DNA of 64,000 nucleotides from Azadirachta indica (taxonomy: Eukaryota > Streptophyta > Magnoliopsida > Sapindales > Meliaceae). Location of the stretch: the NCBI GenBank assembly GCA_022749755.1, contig CM040441.1:2670741-2734740 (forward strand), in the 5' to 3' direction. The notes under the pieces are model-generated. The model was not told the origin of the DNA. It saw only the letters and a program-made list of their open reading frames with translations, and searched no databases. Positions 11,985-22,727 of the stretch are shown here, one piece after another. Each line of letters opens with the position of its first letter. The stretch's first letter is position 1. A program made the position numbers and the translations under genes.

Positions 11985-12205
11985 ACTTTCCTCATGTCCT
12001 AGGGTTTCTGGTCACATGGGTGTTTCATCACATCCCAAGGTTTTTAAATACATAAGTGCTTCCTCACGTCCTAGGGTTTATGATAATGTGGACATTTTCG
12101 TATATGCCTAAATTCATGGGCATTTCCTTACATCCTAGGGTTTCTAGCCATATGGGCGCTTTCTCACGTTTCAAGGTTTCTGGTCACGTGGCCATTTGTC
12201 GAAAC
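11985..12205. repeat. LTR-borne minisatellite, about 36-bp unit
   Basis: About six diverged units contain CTCACGTCCTAGGGTTTCTG (or CATCCTAGGGTTTCTAG, CATCCCAAGGTTTTTA) followed by GTCACATGGGCGTTT-like text. The array is in the outer (U3) part of the copy A LTR. The matching part of copy B lies beyond the window. Confidence 0.7.
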
Positions 12206-12404
12206 GGTGTCAAATATTTTGTCAATACACAGTGGGAAGCTTAGTTCAAGGTAGGCCTTACCCAATCATCTTCAACCTAGTTCTTAGCTGACCTGTCATC
12301 TTGTATATACCGGGGTAACGGCGAGGTAACTCACCTCACTTGGTATTAGTTGAAATCATTGCGGGCTCACATTCTACCACATGTCATGTCCACATTTTCC
12401 CGAC

Positions 12405-13290
12405 AACAGCTATAAAGGTTGCTAAAGGGCTTTGCCATTTACATGGCGGTTATTCATCGTTGAATGGTCATCATGATGTGAACTCAAACAACATCCACCT
12501 TGATTCTAATTTCAAAGCTCACCTCGCTGATTTTCACCTTGCCAAGTTCCTACAAGATTTCAGCACATATGTTAGAGTTCATATCTGCCATTGTTGGTAC
12601 TTATGGATATATCACTTCAGGTATAGGTATATCAAATTAATCTTAAAAATTATTTTCATAATTATGTTTTTTTGTTTCTTTTCTGTGATTTTGTTTCTTA
12701 TGTTATCTTTGACCGTAATGCTTTGAGATCTTGTATTAATATTGGCCGTTACCATAGTTTCTTTGTATTAGCTATGGGTAGTTTGACTTCAGTTTTGAAC
12801 TAACATTATTTACACTTTGAAATTGTCTGTCAAAATGTTAGTTCTTTAGTTCAATCGGTTTTGAAAGTACATGTCTTAAACATGTTTTTAGAAAAAAATA
12901 GAGTCCTAAAATTGATGATTGTTATGCTATTTTGTAATCACAGCTAATACATGTACTTATTATCAAATTTTGTTACTAATTGAAAATTTTAATGTTGTCT
13001 TTGCAGCCTACACTTTGAAAGTTGATGTGTATAGCGTCGGTATAGTTTTGTTGGAACTAATTACTACCAGGAAACTAGTTAAAGAGCTTTGCTATCTTGT
13101 GGACATTGTTCAGTGTGTTAAAAAAATGACAAGAGTCTAACGAGGAAGAAGTTCATCAACTACTAGACCCACAACTCCCCTCAGATCCTCACCTTGAGTT
13201 TAAGCAAATGTTCTATGACACTGCAATGCTCTGTGGAAGAACAAGCCGTCAAGCAACCAAAAACGGAATAATGGATCCTCTAGGTGAGAC
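12405..13290 (+). pseudogene. CLV1/BAM-type receptor kinase, kinase-domain fragment with intron
   Basis: The family is a plasma-membrane LRR receptor kinase that perceives CLE peptides. Exon 1 keeps [26 protein letters not shown] (catalytic loop, family HRDVKSNNILLDSNF, with HRD changed to HHD) and [14 protein letters not shown] (DFG changed to DFH). After a frameshift it reads [16 protein letters not shown] intron (12621-13006) follows, then AYTLKV-DVYSVGIVLLELIT and the LVDIVQCVKKMT block, and, in another frame, CSVEEQAVKQP. The receptor ectodomain, transmembrane segment and N-lobe are missing. It abuts the gypsy LTR on its left. Lost catalytic residues and frameshifts make it a pseudogene. 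Confidence 0.85.
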
Positions 13291-14235
13291 AATTTTGTTT
13301 TTCATGATTTTAGGTTTTGATGTATGGGAATGTTGCTTATGTTGTACTTTTGAAGTTTTAACAATGAAAATTTTAATTTCGTCAGTTTTAATCTGAGTTA
13401 GATTTTTTTTTTTCAATTTTTGAATTTTGTTTTTCAACATTAAATATGAATGGCTTATTGCATAATATTAAATGGATGAACTCACCAAAGTTCTGAATGA
13501 ACTAGCTGCAAAGTTAAAATTAATAAGTGTAATGAGGACTTTGAATTAAAATAAAGTTTTGTGTATATATATATATATATAATACGAATATGAATAGTTC
13601 AAATAATTTCCATTGATGTCTATTTTTATTTAGAATATGTCAATCATACTTTTAGAAACTTGTGATTTGGCATCATATTATAATTATATAATTCTATATA
13701 TTAATAAATAAATAAAATTAGAATTAGAATTTTTTCTTTTATTTTTTTAAAAAATAAATTTAAACTAATTTTAATTGGAAGAAAATTATTCAGCATCTCT
13801 TAAGGTATCAAACTCAACAGTAACTACTCTAAATTTACTATTACCTTGTTTGGTTCAGTTCGGTTATCATAAGATTTCAGTTTCACATCAATTTACGTTT
13901 CTTAAAACCGATCACATCAATTCAAGTTTTGTTAAAAATGGAACCCGAACTAAAATCGAATTGAAACAAAATAGGGAACTGTTTGCTAAGAGCGATTGTA
14001 TTGTTAGCAATTATCTTTCTTTAAAAACCCTTCAATTTTTTTTTACTGCTTTTTTTTAATTCTTTTTCCATTTACAATAATTATATGTCTTCAAAATTTT
14101 CAGCTTTTCTTACTGTTTTTGCATGCAAAACTTTGGCCTACTGTTATTGCAAATTTTGAATATCTTCAATTATTGCAATTACCCGAATCTGAATTTAAAC
14201 ACAAGGCCCATAATCTGAATCATTATTTTGTTATA
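13291..14235. other. AT-rich spacer
   Basis: No gene seen. It has a (TA)n run at about 13563-13580 and a TTCAGTTCGGTTATC-type stretch at about 13853-13870, a motif common in dispersed plant intergenic repeats. A 94-codon frame at 13775-14059 has no family signature and low-complexity composition. Confidence 0.4.
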
Positions 14236-15240
14236 CGGGATGGTTAGGGAGTTTCATTGCATACTATGGGGTTGCTTAAATTGTTTTACTGCGGACAGCG
14301 TTGCCTTTCAGTGTACCAAGCAGAGTTCTATCTGCAGTTCCCAGAAGACTCTTTAGCCCTCTCCCTTTGGAATCTACATCTTTACACCACTGGATCATAA
14401 TCAAAGTAAACAATATTCTCTAAATTCATACAAGCAAATTTGAAAGGTTTTAATTCTTACAAATTCTCAACTGCAGGATTGCCAAAAGTCCCTCCGGCTT
14501 ACATCTTTGCTGCCTTTATCCCTGCTATGATGATAGCAGGGCTCTACTTCCACTATAGTGCTGCATCACAATTGGCACAACAAAAGGAGTTTAATCTTAA
14601 AAATCCTTCTTCAGACGACCATGACATCTTGTTGCTTGGATTTATGGCATATGCCATGCCACTAAAATGGTAAATCTGGGGTTCATTTCCTTATTCATTT
14701 TGGGAATCTTAATGTCCTTCATCGAATGTATGTATTCAGATATTGCTTTGTGGATTGGTTGGGCTTCCCTCTTCAAGTGGAGTCCTTCGTAATTGCCAAT
14801 GCACACCAAGAATCTCGCTGTCTTAAAGAGAGGTTGGTTTACAGAAGTTAAAAAAAAATGGTAAATGATTCGCAATCAGGCTCTGTATTTTGAAATTGAC
14901 AAGCAGTTCATCAGAAAAAAATGGTGGAGACTACCAGGGAAAGCATAAAACAGAGAGCCGGCAATTCCAAAATTCATTGCAAGATGCAAGCTGTGTTCAT
15001 AGAAATGGACAACAGTCTTACTCTGAGTCATTTAGCTAGTTATGCTGCACAAAAGAAAATCAACAATATCATTTTTGGTTTGGTAACATTACTATTTGTT
15101 TCTGCTGCAAATTGTGGTAGTTAAGGAACTTTAAGACCTGAAGCTGCTGTCAAGAAACTTTGATCCCGAGAAACATATTGATGTTTACTTGCCTGTACGA
15201 GTTAGTGAGCAGAGAGTCAGCAATCTGTTGCAGTCACTTT
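14236..15240 (+). pseudogene. Boron transporter (BOR family) pseudogene with preserved introns
   Basis: BOR proteins are SLC4-like plasma-membrane borate exporters. Pieces occur in the parental order. Exon to 14405: VPSRVLSAVPRRLFSPLP and HHWIIIK. After a GT..AG intron (14406-14476): [20 protein letters not shown], then [20 protein letters not shown] and DILLLGF. About 14741-14840: LLCGLVGLPSSSGVL, a frameshift, then PMHTKNLAVLKR. After another intron (about 14910): IRKKMVETTRESIKQRAG and MQAVFIEMDNS. About 15120-15235: FDPEKHIDVYLPVRVSEQRV followed by SNLLQSL. One stop (KEL*DL) and the frameshift disable it. The first and last membrane regions are absent, so it is a genomic (not retroposed) fragment. 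Confidence 0.88.
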
Positions 15241-15326
15241 TTTTCTTTTTTTTTTTTATTTTTTCTAATACAATGATTGTGACAAACTAACTTGACGAAT
15301 AATATCCATTCAAAGAGACAAGTAGG

Positions 15327-15480
15327 TAGCGTCTGTGCGGAGGTTGGACCAGGAAGGAATCAAGATGTGTCTCAGTTGTTCATCATCTGCTTAAGGAACT
15401 TCCCTGCTGAAGTTGTTAGCTCTAATGCTGTGGAGTTCCTTCGCCTGATTGAGTGTAGCTGTGACAATTCTTATGATCAG
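15327..15480 (+). other. Unidentified exon-like open reading segment
   Basis: A fully open stretch reads GSVCAEVGPGRNQDVSQLFI, CLRNFPAEVVSSNAVEFLRL and IECSCDNSYDQ. It is bounded by an AG on the left (CAAGTAG) and CAG-GTATCA on the right, resembling an internal exon. Amino-acid composition is protein-like, unlike the neighbouring AT-rich frames. I do not recognise the family; a helical-repeat protein is possible. It directly follows the boron transporter fragment but is not part of that protein as I know it. Confidence 0.35.
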
Positions 15481-15484
15481 GTAT

Positions 15485-16419
15485 CACTGTGTGAAACCAG
15501 ACACAAATCTTATGATCATGTTATTTATTTGATTATTATCTGTTGTTTCTGCTGCTTCATTGCTACTGCTGAGCTGTATTGTTGCTACTGTATGCCGTTC
15601 GTTCACATCGAAGTAAGTGTGCTAGCAGTACCCACCCAGAAGAAAGTTGTGTGGAGTATGTATATGCTTGTCGTACCATGGCATAAATACACAATCTCCT
15701 CCGGGACATTTCTTTGAAGCAACAACGATTGTGAGGTGCCCAAAAATTCCTCTGCATTATCAATAAATACCAAGTAATTGTTCATTGATATGTAATTTAC
15801 GTGTACCCAATTGGTTTTTTGGATGGTCTTCTTTGGCTCCTTTTCTTTCTTTTCCCTTCCTCTTTTGTTATTGATAAAATAATTCCCTTTGGCTATTAAA
15901 AAAAAAATATATGGATTGATATATTTACCTGAGAAAATGTATTGAGGAATAAAATTTTAGTATTTTTTATTACTAGATATTATTATTTCTAAACATTCTG
16001 TACAATTAATATTAAAATTATTGTTTTCTTATAATATCTTTAAAATATTTCATTTATAAAATTGATTTATATTAATATTACTGTAGTCAACGGTTTTTTA
16101 TTATATGTAAAAATCGATTTATTTTTTAAAATGTTTAAAAACTGATATCAACGTGAAAAAATTTTCATACGTAACTCAAATATCATTCGATTTACGAACT
16201 GATTTCAAAACTAAAAGACAACTCAAAATATTGATATCTTATTTGAAAATATTGTTTGCCAATTTTCTTTGATTTTGTATATAATTAAACAATTAATAAA
16301 AAACAACTTAATTAAGCTAAAAGGTGCTAAAAATTTAAAACATAATTGGTGTACACTCCATGACATTCTACTTGGTTTCCTGCCAGTAATTAGTTCCAAC
16401 AAACTATACCGAAACTATA
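15485..16419. other. Spacer without a gene
   Basis: TGT/TGC-rich sequence to about 15780, then AT-rich sequence. Frames here are short or low complexity. Confidence 0.35.
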
Positions 16420-18245
16420 GACATCAATTTAATGGTTCTATTCCTCTTTCTTTAGATAATTTAATTAACTTGAAAATTTTGCATCTTTTTAATTATTCTC
16501 TTTCTGGTTCCATTTCTCCAACCATGGGAAATTTAAAGTCTTTTCTTGAGCTAGATTTATAAATAAATCATTCTAGTGGTGTTATTCCTCCTTTAATTGG
16601 AAATTTGAGTAATTTGAGGACATTATACCTGTATACAAATAACCTTTCTAGCTCCATTTTTGAGGAAATAAGGAACTTGAAGTTTCTTTCCAATATAGGC
16701 TTGGCCGGAAATAAACTCAGTGGTTAAATACCTCTTTCCATTGGTAATTTAAGCAACTTGGTTGATTTACATCTTGGGTTTAACAGGCTAGTGGGTTCCA
16801 TTCCTCAAGAAATAGGAAATTTGCTGAAGTTGTAATTGGAAAGAAATGAATTTACCAGTTATTTACCATATAATGTTTGCCAAGGCAAATTACTTCAGAA
16901 ATTCACCGTAGATAATAATCACATTGAAGGTCTAATCCCTCAAAGCTTGAGATATTGTACAAGCCTAATTAGAACTCACCTTAAATGGAACAATCTCTGG
17001 GGAAATATATCTGAAGAATTTAGCATTTATCCAAACCTAAATTTCATTGATCTTAGTCACAACAGATTTTATTGTGAAATCTTATATAATTGAGGAAAAT
17101 ATCTAGCACTTGGCACTTTGAACATTTCAATGAATAATATCACTAAGAGCATACCACCTGAGTTTACAAACTCATCTCAACTACAAGTGCTTGATCTTTC
17201 TTTTAATCATACAGTTAGGAAGATTCCAGTGGAACACAGAAAGTTAACTTCTTTAAGTAAACTTATTTTGAATAAGAATAAACTTTTTGGAAGTTTACCT
17301 CAAGAAGTGGGCTCATTAACTAAACTTGAGTACCCTGACTAGCCTACAAATGAATTAAGCAACTCAATCCTAGAATCTCTTGGCTACTTGTCAAAATTAC
17401 ATTAATTGAATTTGTGTAACAATCAATTTAGCTAAGAAATTCCAGTTGAGATGCAAAATTTGTTTCAACTTTTAGAGTTAGATTTGAGTCATAACTTGCT
17501 CAACGGAGAGATACCATCCTAAATGTGCAATTTAGAAAGTCTAGTGAACTTGAATCTATCCCACAATAACTTTTCTGGTTTAATTCCAAATTGCTTTAAG
17601 GGAATGCATAACTTATCAGACATTGACATATCTTGTAATGAATTACAAGGTCTAATTCCTAGTAGCAAAGCATTTCGAGATGTGTCAATTGAAGAATTAT
17701 GAGGGAACAAAGGATTGTATGCCAATGTTAAAGGATTGTCATCTTGCAATGCTTTCACTTAATGCAAGCAGTCCTCAACAAAAAAATGACTTATAATTTT
17801 GCCTTCTATTTTAGAACCTCGATTTATAGTGATTGCAATGTTCTTCGCTTTTGGAAGAAAGAAGACGAACTTGCGAAAGCAAGAAAGCAATTATGTAAAC
17901 ACTCCAATATTACTTTTAGTATTAACCTTTGATAGGAGGACTTCCAATTTTGCATTGGAGAGGGCAGATAAGGAAGTGTTTACAAAGCCGAGTTACCATA
18001 AGGAGATATCATAGTAGTTAAGAAATGTCACTTGCCATTTTTAGGTGAGATTGTTAATCAACAAGAATTTTTGAATGAAATTAAGGCATTGACAAAGATT
18101 TGACATCAAAATATTATCAATGTTCAGATGACTGACATTCCTTTTTTTTTTTTATGAACATCTTGAAAGAGGTAGCTTGGCTGGAATTCTAAACAATGAA
18201 GCAGCAGCCTTTTTCAACTAATGGATTGATAATAGAATAAATACT
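16420..18245 (+). pseudogene. MIK2-type LRR receptor kinase pseudogene, copy 1 (LRRs plus kinase N-lobe)
   Basis: The family is LRR-RLK subfamily XII/XI-like MDIS1-interacting receptor kinases of the plasma membrane. Plant-type LRRs ([43 protein letters not shown] and others) run to about 17590, followed by NLSHNNFSGLIPNCF, the end-of-ectodomain block (DISCNELQGLIPSSKAF) and a membrane-segment remnant near 17810-17870 ending FGRKK. The kinase N-lobe then reads GDIIVVKKCHLPFLGEIVNQ and QEFLNEIKALTKI (ATP-binding Lys kept), and LERGSLAGILNNEAAA. Homology stops there, so the catalytic C-lobe is missing. At least eight stops lie between LRR blocks. The N-terminus is also missing. Confidence 0.85.
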
Positions 18246-18535
18246 GGGTGTAACTTTAACTACTTTCATGGACTTGATGAGTAGACATATAGAAATGATG
18301 ATATTCATTTATTGGAGTGAGAAAATAATTTGATAAAATTTTGAGTCATAATAATATTATGCAATCTATATGTTTTTTTTCCTTACCTTTGATACGAGGT
18401 TTGCTTATATGGTTTCTATAAATTGGGCTTTTCATATGCTTGTTTTCTACGTGAGCATATAATCATTTTAGTTTTTACCTTCACAACTTCATCATTTGCT
18501 TCCATCTTAGTTTTTCTATGGAGTCATCATTCTTT
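18220..18535 (+). repeat. Direct repeat unit 1: duplicated upstream region of the receptor kinase
   Basis: This segment (ATGGATTGATAATAGAATAA ... CATTTATTGGAGTGAGAAAA ... CATATGCTTGTTTTCTACG ... TTCTATGGAGTCATCATT) matches 18608-18955 with substitutions and an about 30-bp indel. It ends in an ATG context (18518) equivalent to the start codon of copy 2, but the frame closes after nine codons. It is therefore a promoter plus start-codon duplicate without its gene. Confidence 0.75.
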
Positions 18536-18607
18536 AATAACAATTGATTCATAGAAATTTGAATGCTAATTTGAAATATCTTTTGAACTGTTCAAATGGC
18601 TTTCGGT

Positions 18608-18955
18608 CAATGGATTTATAATATAATCAATGATAGGTGTTAGTTTACCTATTTTTGTGGACTTGACACATAGACTTATAGAAATGATGATATTCATTTA
18701 TTGAAGTGAGAAAATAATTTGATAAGAAATCGAGTAGTAGTTATTGACTTACATTTTTCATTTTAAATAATAATCTAATGCAATCTACATGTTTTTTTTT
18801 TCCTGACCTCTTATACAGCATTGCTCATGTGGTTTCTATAAACTAGACTCCTCATCTGCTTGTTTTCTATGCGCCAATATAATCATTTTAGGTTTTTCCT
18901 TCGCAAGTTCATTGTCTACTTCCATCTTGGTTTTCCTATGGATTCATTATCCTTT
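18608..18955 (+). repeat. Direct repeat unit 2: upstream region of receptor kinase copy 2
   Basis: Second copy of the unit at 18220-18535. It runs into the first codons of the copy 2 pseudogene (ATG at 18938), so it contains what was the promoter and 5' leader of that gene. Confidence 0.75.
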
Positions 18956-20535
18956 AAACATAAGATTCTAGTTTTCTCACTTGTTTCTCCTATCCAATTA
19001 CTTATTTTGAATTTTTCACTTGTTATTATGTCTTCTACTTCAATTGAAGAAGCTCATGCTCTTCTCAATCAGAAAGCAAGCCTCCATCAAAATCAAACCT
19101 TTCTCTCCTTGCTTCATGGAATCTTTTTCCTGTTAATGATGCCGATAATTCTTCTCACTCAAAATAAAAAATCAGCCCATGTTCTTAGTTTGGAATTCAC
19201 TTTAATCTTGTTGGAAGAGTCCTTCTTTAACCTATCAACTACAGGTTTTAAAGGTATGCTTCATGAATTCTCATTTTCATCGTTTCCTCGTCTTGCATAT
19301 CTTAATCTTAGTCTAAATAAATTTTTTGAAATCATCCCACCTCCAATAGCTCATCTTACAAAGTTTAAGTAACTTGATTTACATGTAAATCAATTTTTTG
19401 CAGAAATACCGCTAGAAATTGGTCAATTTCTGATTAACTTAAAGACTCTGCATCTTTCTGAAAATTTTCTTTCTGATGCTATTCCTTCAAGTATAGGAAA
19501 TTTAAAGGTTTTGTCAAAACTAAGTTTGTTCGGAAATCATCTCGGTGGTATTATTCCTTCTTTAATTGGAAATCTGAGCAATTTGAGGACATTAAGAGTA
19601 TATGAAAATGGGCTTTCTGGTGCTATTCCTAAAGAAATAGGGAGGTTAAAGTTTCTTTCCAATATAGACTTGACCGACAATCAATTGAATGGTTTGATTC
19701 CTCTTTCTTTGGGTAATTTGATTAACTTGATGACTTTGTATCTTCTTAATAATTCTCTTTCTAGTCATATTCCTCCAAACATAGGAAATTTGACAGCTCT
19801 TCTTGATCTAGATTTGTCAGGAAATCATCTCAATGGTGTTATTCCTCTTTCATTTGGAAATCTAACTAACTTGATGTCATTATACCTGTATAATAATGAA
19901 CTTTCTAGTTTTATTCCTCAACAAATAGGAAATTTGCTGAAGTTGAGTAAGCTAGAGTGAAATGCAAATCAATTCACTGGCTATTTACCAGACAATATTT
20001 GCAAAAAAAAATTACTTTAGAAATTCACAATAGGTAATAATCATATTGAAGGTTCAATCCCTAAAAGCTTGAGAGATTGCATATGCCTAACTAGAGCTCG
20101 TCTTGAATGGAACAATCTCTGTGAAAATATATCTAAAGATTTTGGCATTTATCCAAACCTATATTTCATTGATCTAGGCCACAATAAATTTTATGATGAA
20201 ATCTCAACCAATTAGGGAAAATGCCCAACACTTGGCACTTTAAACATTTCGACGAATAATATGATTGGGAGCTTACCAACTAAGTTTGCAAACTTATCTC
20301 AATTAAGTGTGCTTGATCTTTCTTTTAATCATATAGTAAGGGAGATTCCAGTGGAATTCGGAAAGTTAAATTCTCTAACTAAACTTATCTTAAATGGGAA
20401 TAAACTTTTTGGAAGTTTACCCCGAGAACTTGGCTCATTAACCAAATTTGAGTACTTCAACTTATCTACAAATAGATTGAGCAACTCAATCCCACAATCT
20501 TTAGGATACTTGTTGAAATTACATAATTACTGTTA
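18938..20535 (+). pseudogene. MIK2-type LRR receptor kinase pseudogene, copy 2 (N-terminus and LRRs only)
   Basis: It starts with MDSLSFKHKILVFSLV and a hydrophobic signal-peptide-like stretch, then the LRRNT start STSIEEAHALLNQKASLHQN. The usual Trp/Cys cap after it is garbled. About fourteen plant LRRs follow (GNLSNLRTLRVYENGLSGAI, PKEIGRLKFLSNIDLTDNQL, IPLSFGNLTNLMSLYLYNN and so on) to LSNSIPQSLGYLLKLH near 20525. Stops lie at about 19369, 19958, 20017 and 20213. There is no transmembrane or kinase part. It is closely similar to copy 1 over the shared LRRs, so the two are tandem duplicates truncated at opposite ends. Confidence 0.85.
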
Positions 20536-20674
20536 CACTGTTAAATTAAACTCTTACAAATAATTCTGGAAACATCATCTAATTGCAGAAGGATTAGATG
20601 AAAATTAAAGTGTACTCTATCATATCATTCTTAAAAAACAGAAGAAATTTCTTAGTGTGAGATATACAAGGAAA

Positions 20675-20895
20675 CAACATAATATTACAAAAATAAAATG
20701 CAATAAGATTTGTATTTATTTATAATTTAACAATCGAGATCTAAAATTAGGTGACTTTTGATGTTGATAATTTAGTGATTATATTCACTATTAAATTGCA
20801 TAGATTAATGAATGAAAATTTGTATTCAAAATTACGTTAAAAAAAAAATTGTTCACTTCGGCTTAAAAAGTCACATTGAGAGAGAAGTTATCAAA
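20675..20895 (+). repeat. Dispersed direct repeat, unit 1
   Basis: ATATTACAAAAATAAAATGC, AATAAGATTTGTATTTATTT, then ATTAAATTGCATAGATTAAT and CATTGAGAGAGAAG align with 22062-22265 in the same order and orientation. About 75 percent identity by eye. Confidence 0.65.
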
Positions 20896-21309
20896 CTTAT
20901 TATATCTCCACCCACCGTAGCATCCCTAGTTCAAATGTGAACGGTTAATATAAGAATTTTAATAGTTATATACGTCATTGCTCTGTTCTTTTTTTCTTCA
21001 GTATTATTATTTTTTACTGTACATGCTCTTGAAAAAACTCATAATACTTGATAGTGTTTTTCTAGGTCAATCAAAAGAGTTCAAAATATTCATTGATAAA
21101 TATAATTGGCTAAAATATGTTAAATTTCTTGTTATACACATTTTTACTTTTATATTTCATATTTTATATTTTTTGTTTAAATTTAATACTTCAATTTGTA
21201 AATTTAATGAAATTTTGCATTAAAATTTTTTAATTTTTACGTTATATATTACTTCAATTCTTTGTATTACCTTTACATAGATAGTTGAAGGATATAAATT
21301 TCTTAATTG

Positions 21310-21661
21310 ATTATTTAGAAGTTATTTGGTTGGTACTAGACAAAGGTTTTTAAAAATTGAAAAGGTCATTTTTCTTTTATTAGAAGAAATTTAAAATATA
21401 GGTTTTTAACAATAGAGTTTTTTTGACCTTTTTCGAAACGTGAAATTATTTAAAATATTTTTATTTTATTTAAAAATTTTTATGTTATTTCTTTAAAGTA
21501 AAATTAAAAACTTATAGTAATTACTAAATTTTTTCCAAAAATTTTTTATAATAATTAAACAATTAATAAATTTTTATTAAAAAATCTACTTATAAAAATT
21601 CTATTAATAAAATGTCTACTCTCAAAACTTCTACTTAAAAGGATATACTAAACAGGCCCTT
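21310..21661. mobile_element. MITE-like non-autonomous element
   Basis: The segment GGTTTTTAAAAATTGAAAAG, then TCATTTTTCTTTTATTAGAA, ending TCTACTTAAAAGGATATACT and AAACAGGCCCTTA resembles 47820-48145. Both contain TTATTTTATTTAAA(A/G)G-like and TTCTA-rich blocks in the same order. The terminal GGGCCTGTTT form (reverse strand) is typical of hAT-like MITEs. Exact terminal inverted repeats and target duplications were not established. Confidence 0.4.
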
Positions 21662-22061
21662 AATATTACATCTTATATCACTAGCCAGAAAGTAATTGGA
21701 CTACATTAAAAGCTCTATACCTTTGTAACTTATTAAACACTACTGCAGTGAGATTGACTTTACAAGCTATGATTCTCCTAATTTGGCATATACATTTTGA
21801 AACCAAAAAATAAGATTGTCACATCTTAATCACAATACTAGTGTTCAATATTTGAAATAATGTATTAATAATCTTAATTGCAAAAACATTAATATAATAA
21901 AATATTATTAAAAATTTATTCAATTCAATATGTACAGTCAAGCAAATAATGTTTAAAGTTTTTAATTTGTGTTGTAAAATGAAGGGACATATTTGATATT
22001 TCCTTTAGCAAATAAGGGTATATAGTCAGAGCACTTTCGGTGACGTTGAAAAAGGGCAACG

Positions 22062-22265
22062 TCATATATTACAAAACTAATATTGAAATAAGATTTGTAT
22101 TTAATTATAATTAATAGTTGAAGTCTAAAATTAAAAGGTAATATTTGACATTGACAACTTAGTAATATATCTACTATTGAATTGCATAGATAATTACTGA
22201 AAATTTTTATTTAAAATTTAGTAATGAAAAACATTCATTTTAACTTAAAATGTTCATTGAGAAAG
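22062..22265 (+). repeat. Dispersed direct repeat, unit 2
   Basis: Second copy of the 20675-20895 segment, 1.39 kb downstream. It includes AATAAGATTTGTATTTAATT, ATTGAATTGCATAGATAATT and TTCATTGAGAAAGG. Confidence 0.65.
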
Positions 22266-22727
22266 GTCAAAGTCATTAATCATTCTTAACTTAAAAAACA
22301 GTTTTTGAAAAGGAAAAATGCCCTAAAATTCTCTCAAATTTAACCTAATTACTCGTCACCAAAAAGTTTAAAAAATATTTCGTTATGTCTTACCGTGGTA
22401 TAAGATTAAAGAAAAATAGTACAAAATTTAACCTTGACATAAATTTAAAAAAAAATGGGTCCCATAGTATCAGACTATGTCTAGCATATTTGAACATTTG
22501 TGTGCTCAAAATAATAATTTTTTAATTTTGATGTGAAATTAAAGACTAATTGATTAGTTTGATGGAAAATAAATTGGTTTAGACATAAAATAAATTTTTT
22601 TTTTTTACTTTGATAGGAATTAAATAATAATTTATTGTGTTTAAACAAAAATTAAATTGTAGTTACAAAACTAAATAATATAATTAAATGATATTTAAAT
22701 TAAATTAAATGATAATTATCCTAACAC

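Larger units (their letters stand above)
4988..12340 (-). mobile_element. Degenerate Ty3/gypsy retrotransposon, copy A
   Basis: Read on the minus strand from right to left, it contains an LTR (10729 to about 12340), primer-binding site, gag, protease, reverse transcriptase, RNase H and integrase, the Ty3/gypsy order. Every domain has stops or frameshifts. Only the 5' (right) LTR is recognisable. The sequence from about 4990 through 11665 is colinear with 57361-64000 (copy B) at an almost constant offset of about 52.35 kb. Motif style (YVDDM, WPFAQW, CxFHxxHxHxxxxC) suits the Tat-like branch, but I would not insist on the lineage. Confidence 0.85.
10729..12340 (-). repeat. Ty3/gypsy 5' LTR (copy A), about 1.6 kb
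   Basis: The inner edge is set by TGTTGATAC on the plus strand next to the primer-binding site. It aligns with 63071-64000 of copy B across the whole overlap. The outer edge is uncertain: it lies between the minisatellite (ends about 12205) and the start of kinase homology (about 12405), and a TAACTCA near 12325 is a possible terminus. It holds a minus-strand TATA box and a U3 minisatellite. Confidence 0.65.
20540..22727. other. AT-rich intergenic region with short dispersed repeats
   Basis: No gene is visible. It holds a repeated about 215-bp segment (20675-20895 and 22062-22265), a MITE-like element (21310-21661) and a small inverted repeat, GACGTTGAAAAAGGGCAACGTC, at about 22041-22062. 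Confidence 0.5.

Noticed and set aside
13775..14059. 94-codon plus-strand frame
   Set aside because: Low-complexity, and contains a CAGTTCGGTT-type intergenic repeat; not gene-like.
18860..20563. Functional LRR receptor kinase gene
   Set aside because: LRR text is good, but there are at least four stops, no membrane segment and no kinase, so it is a pseudogene.
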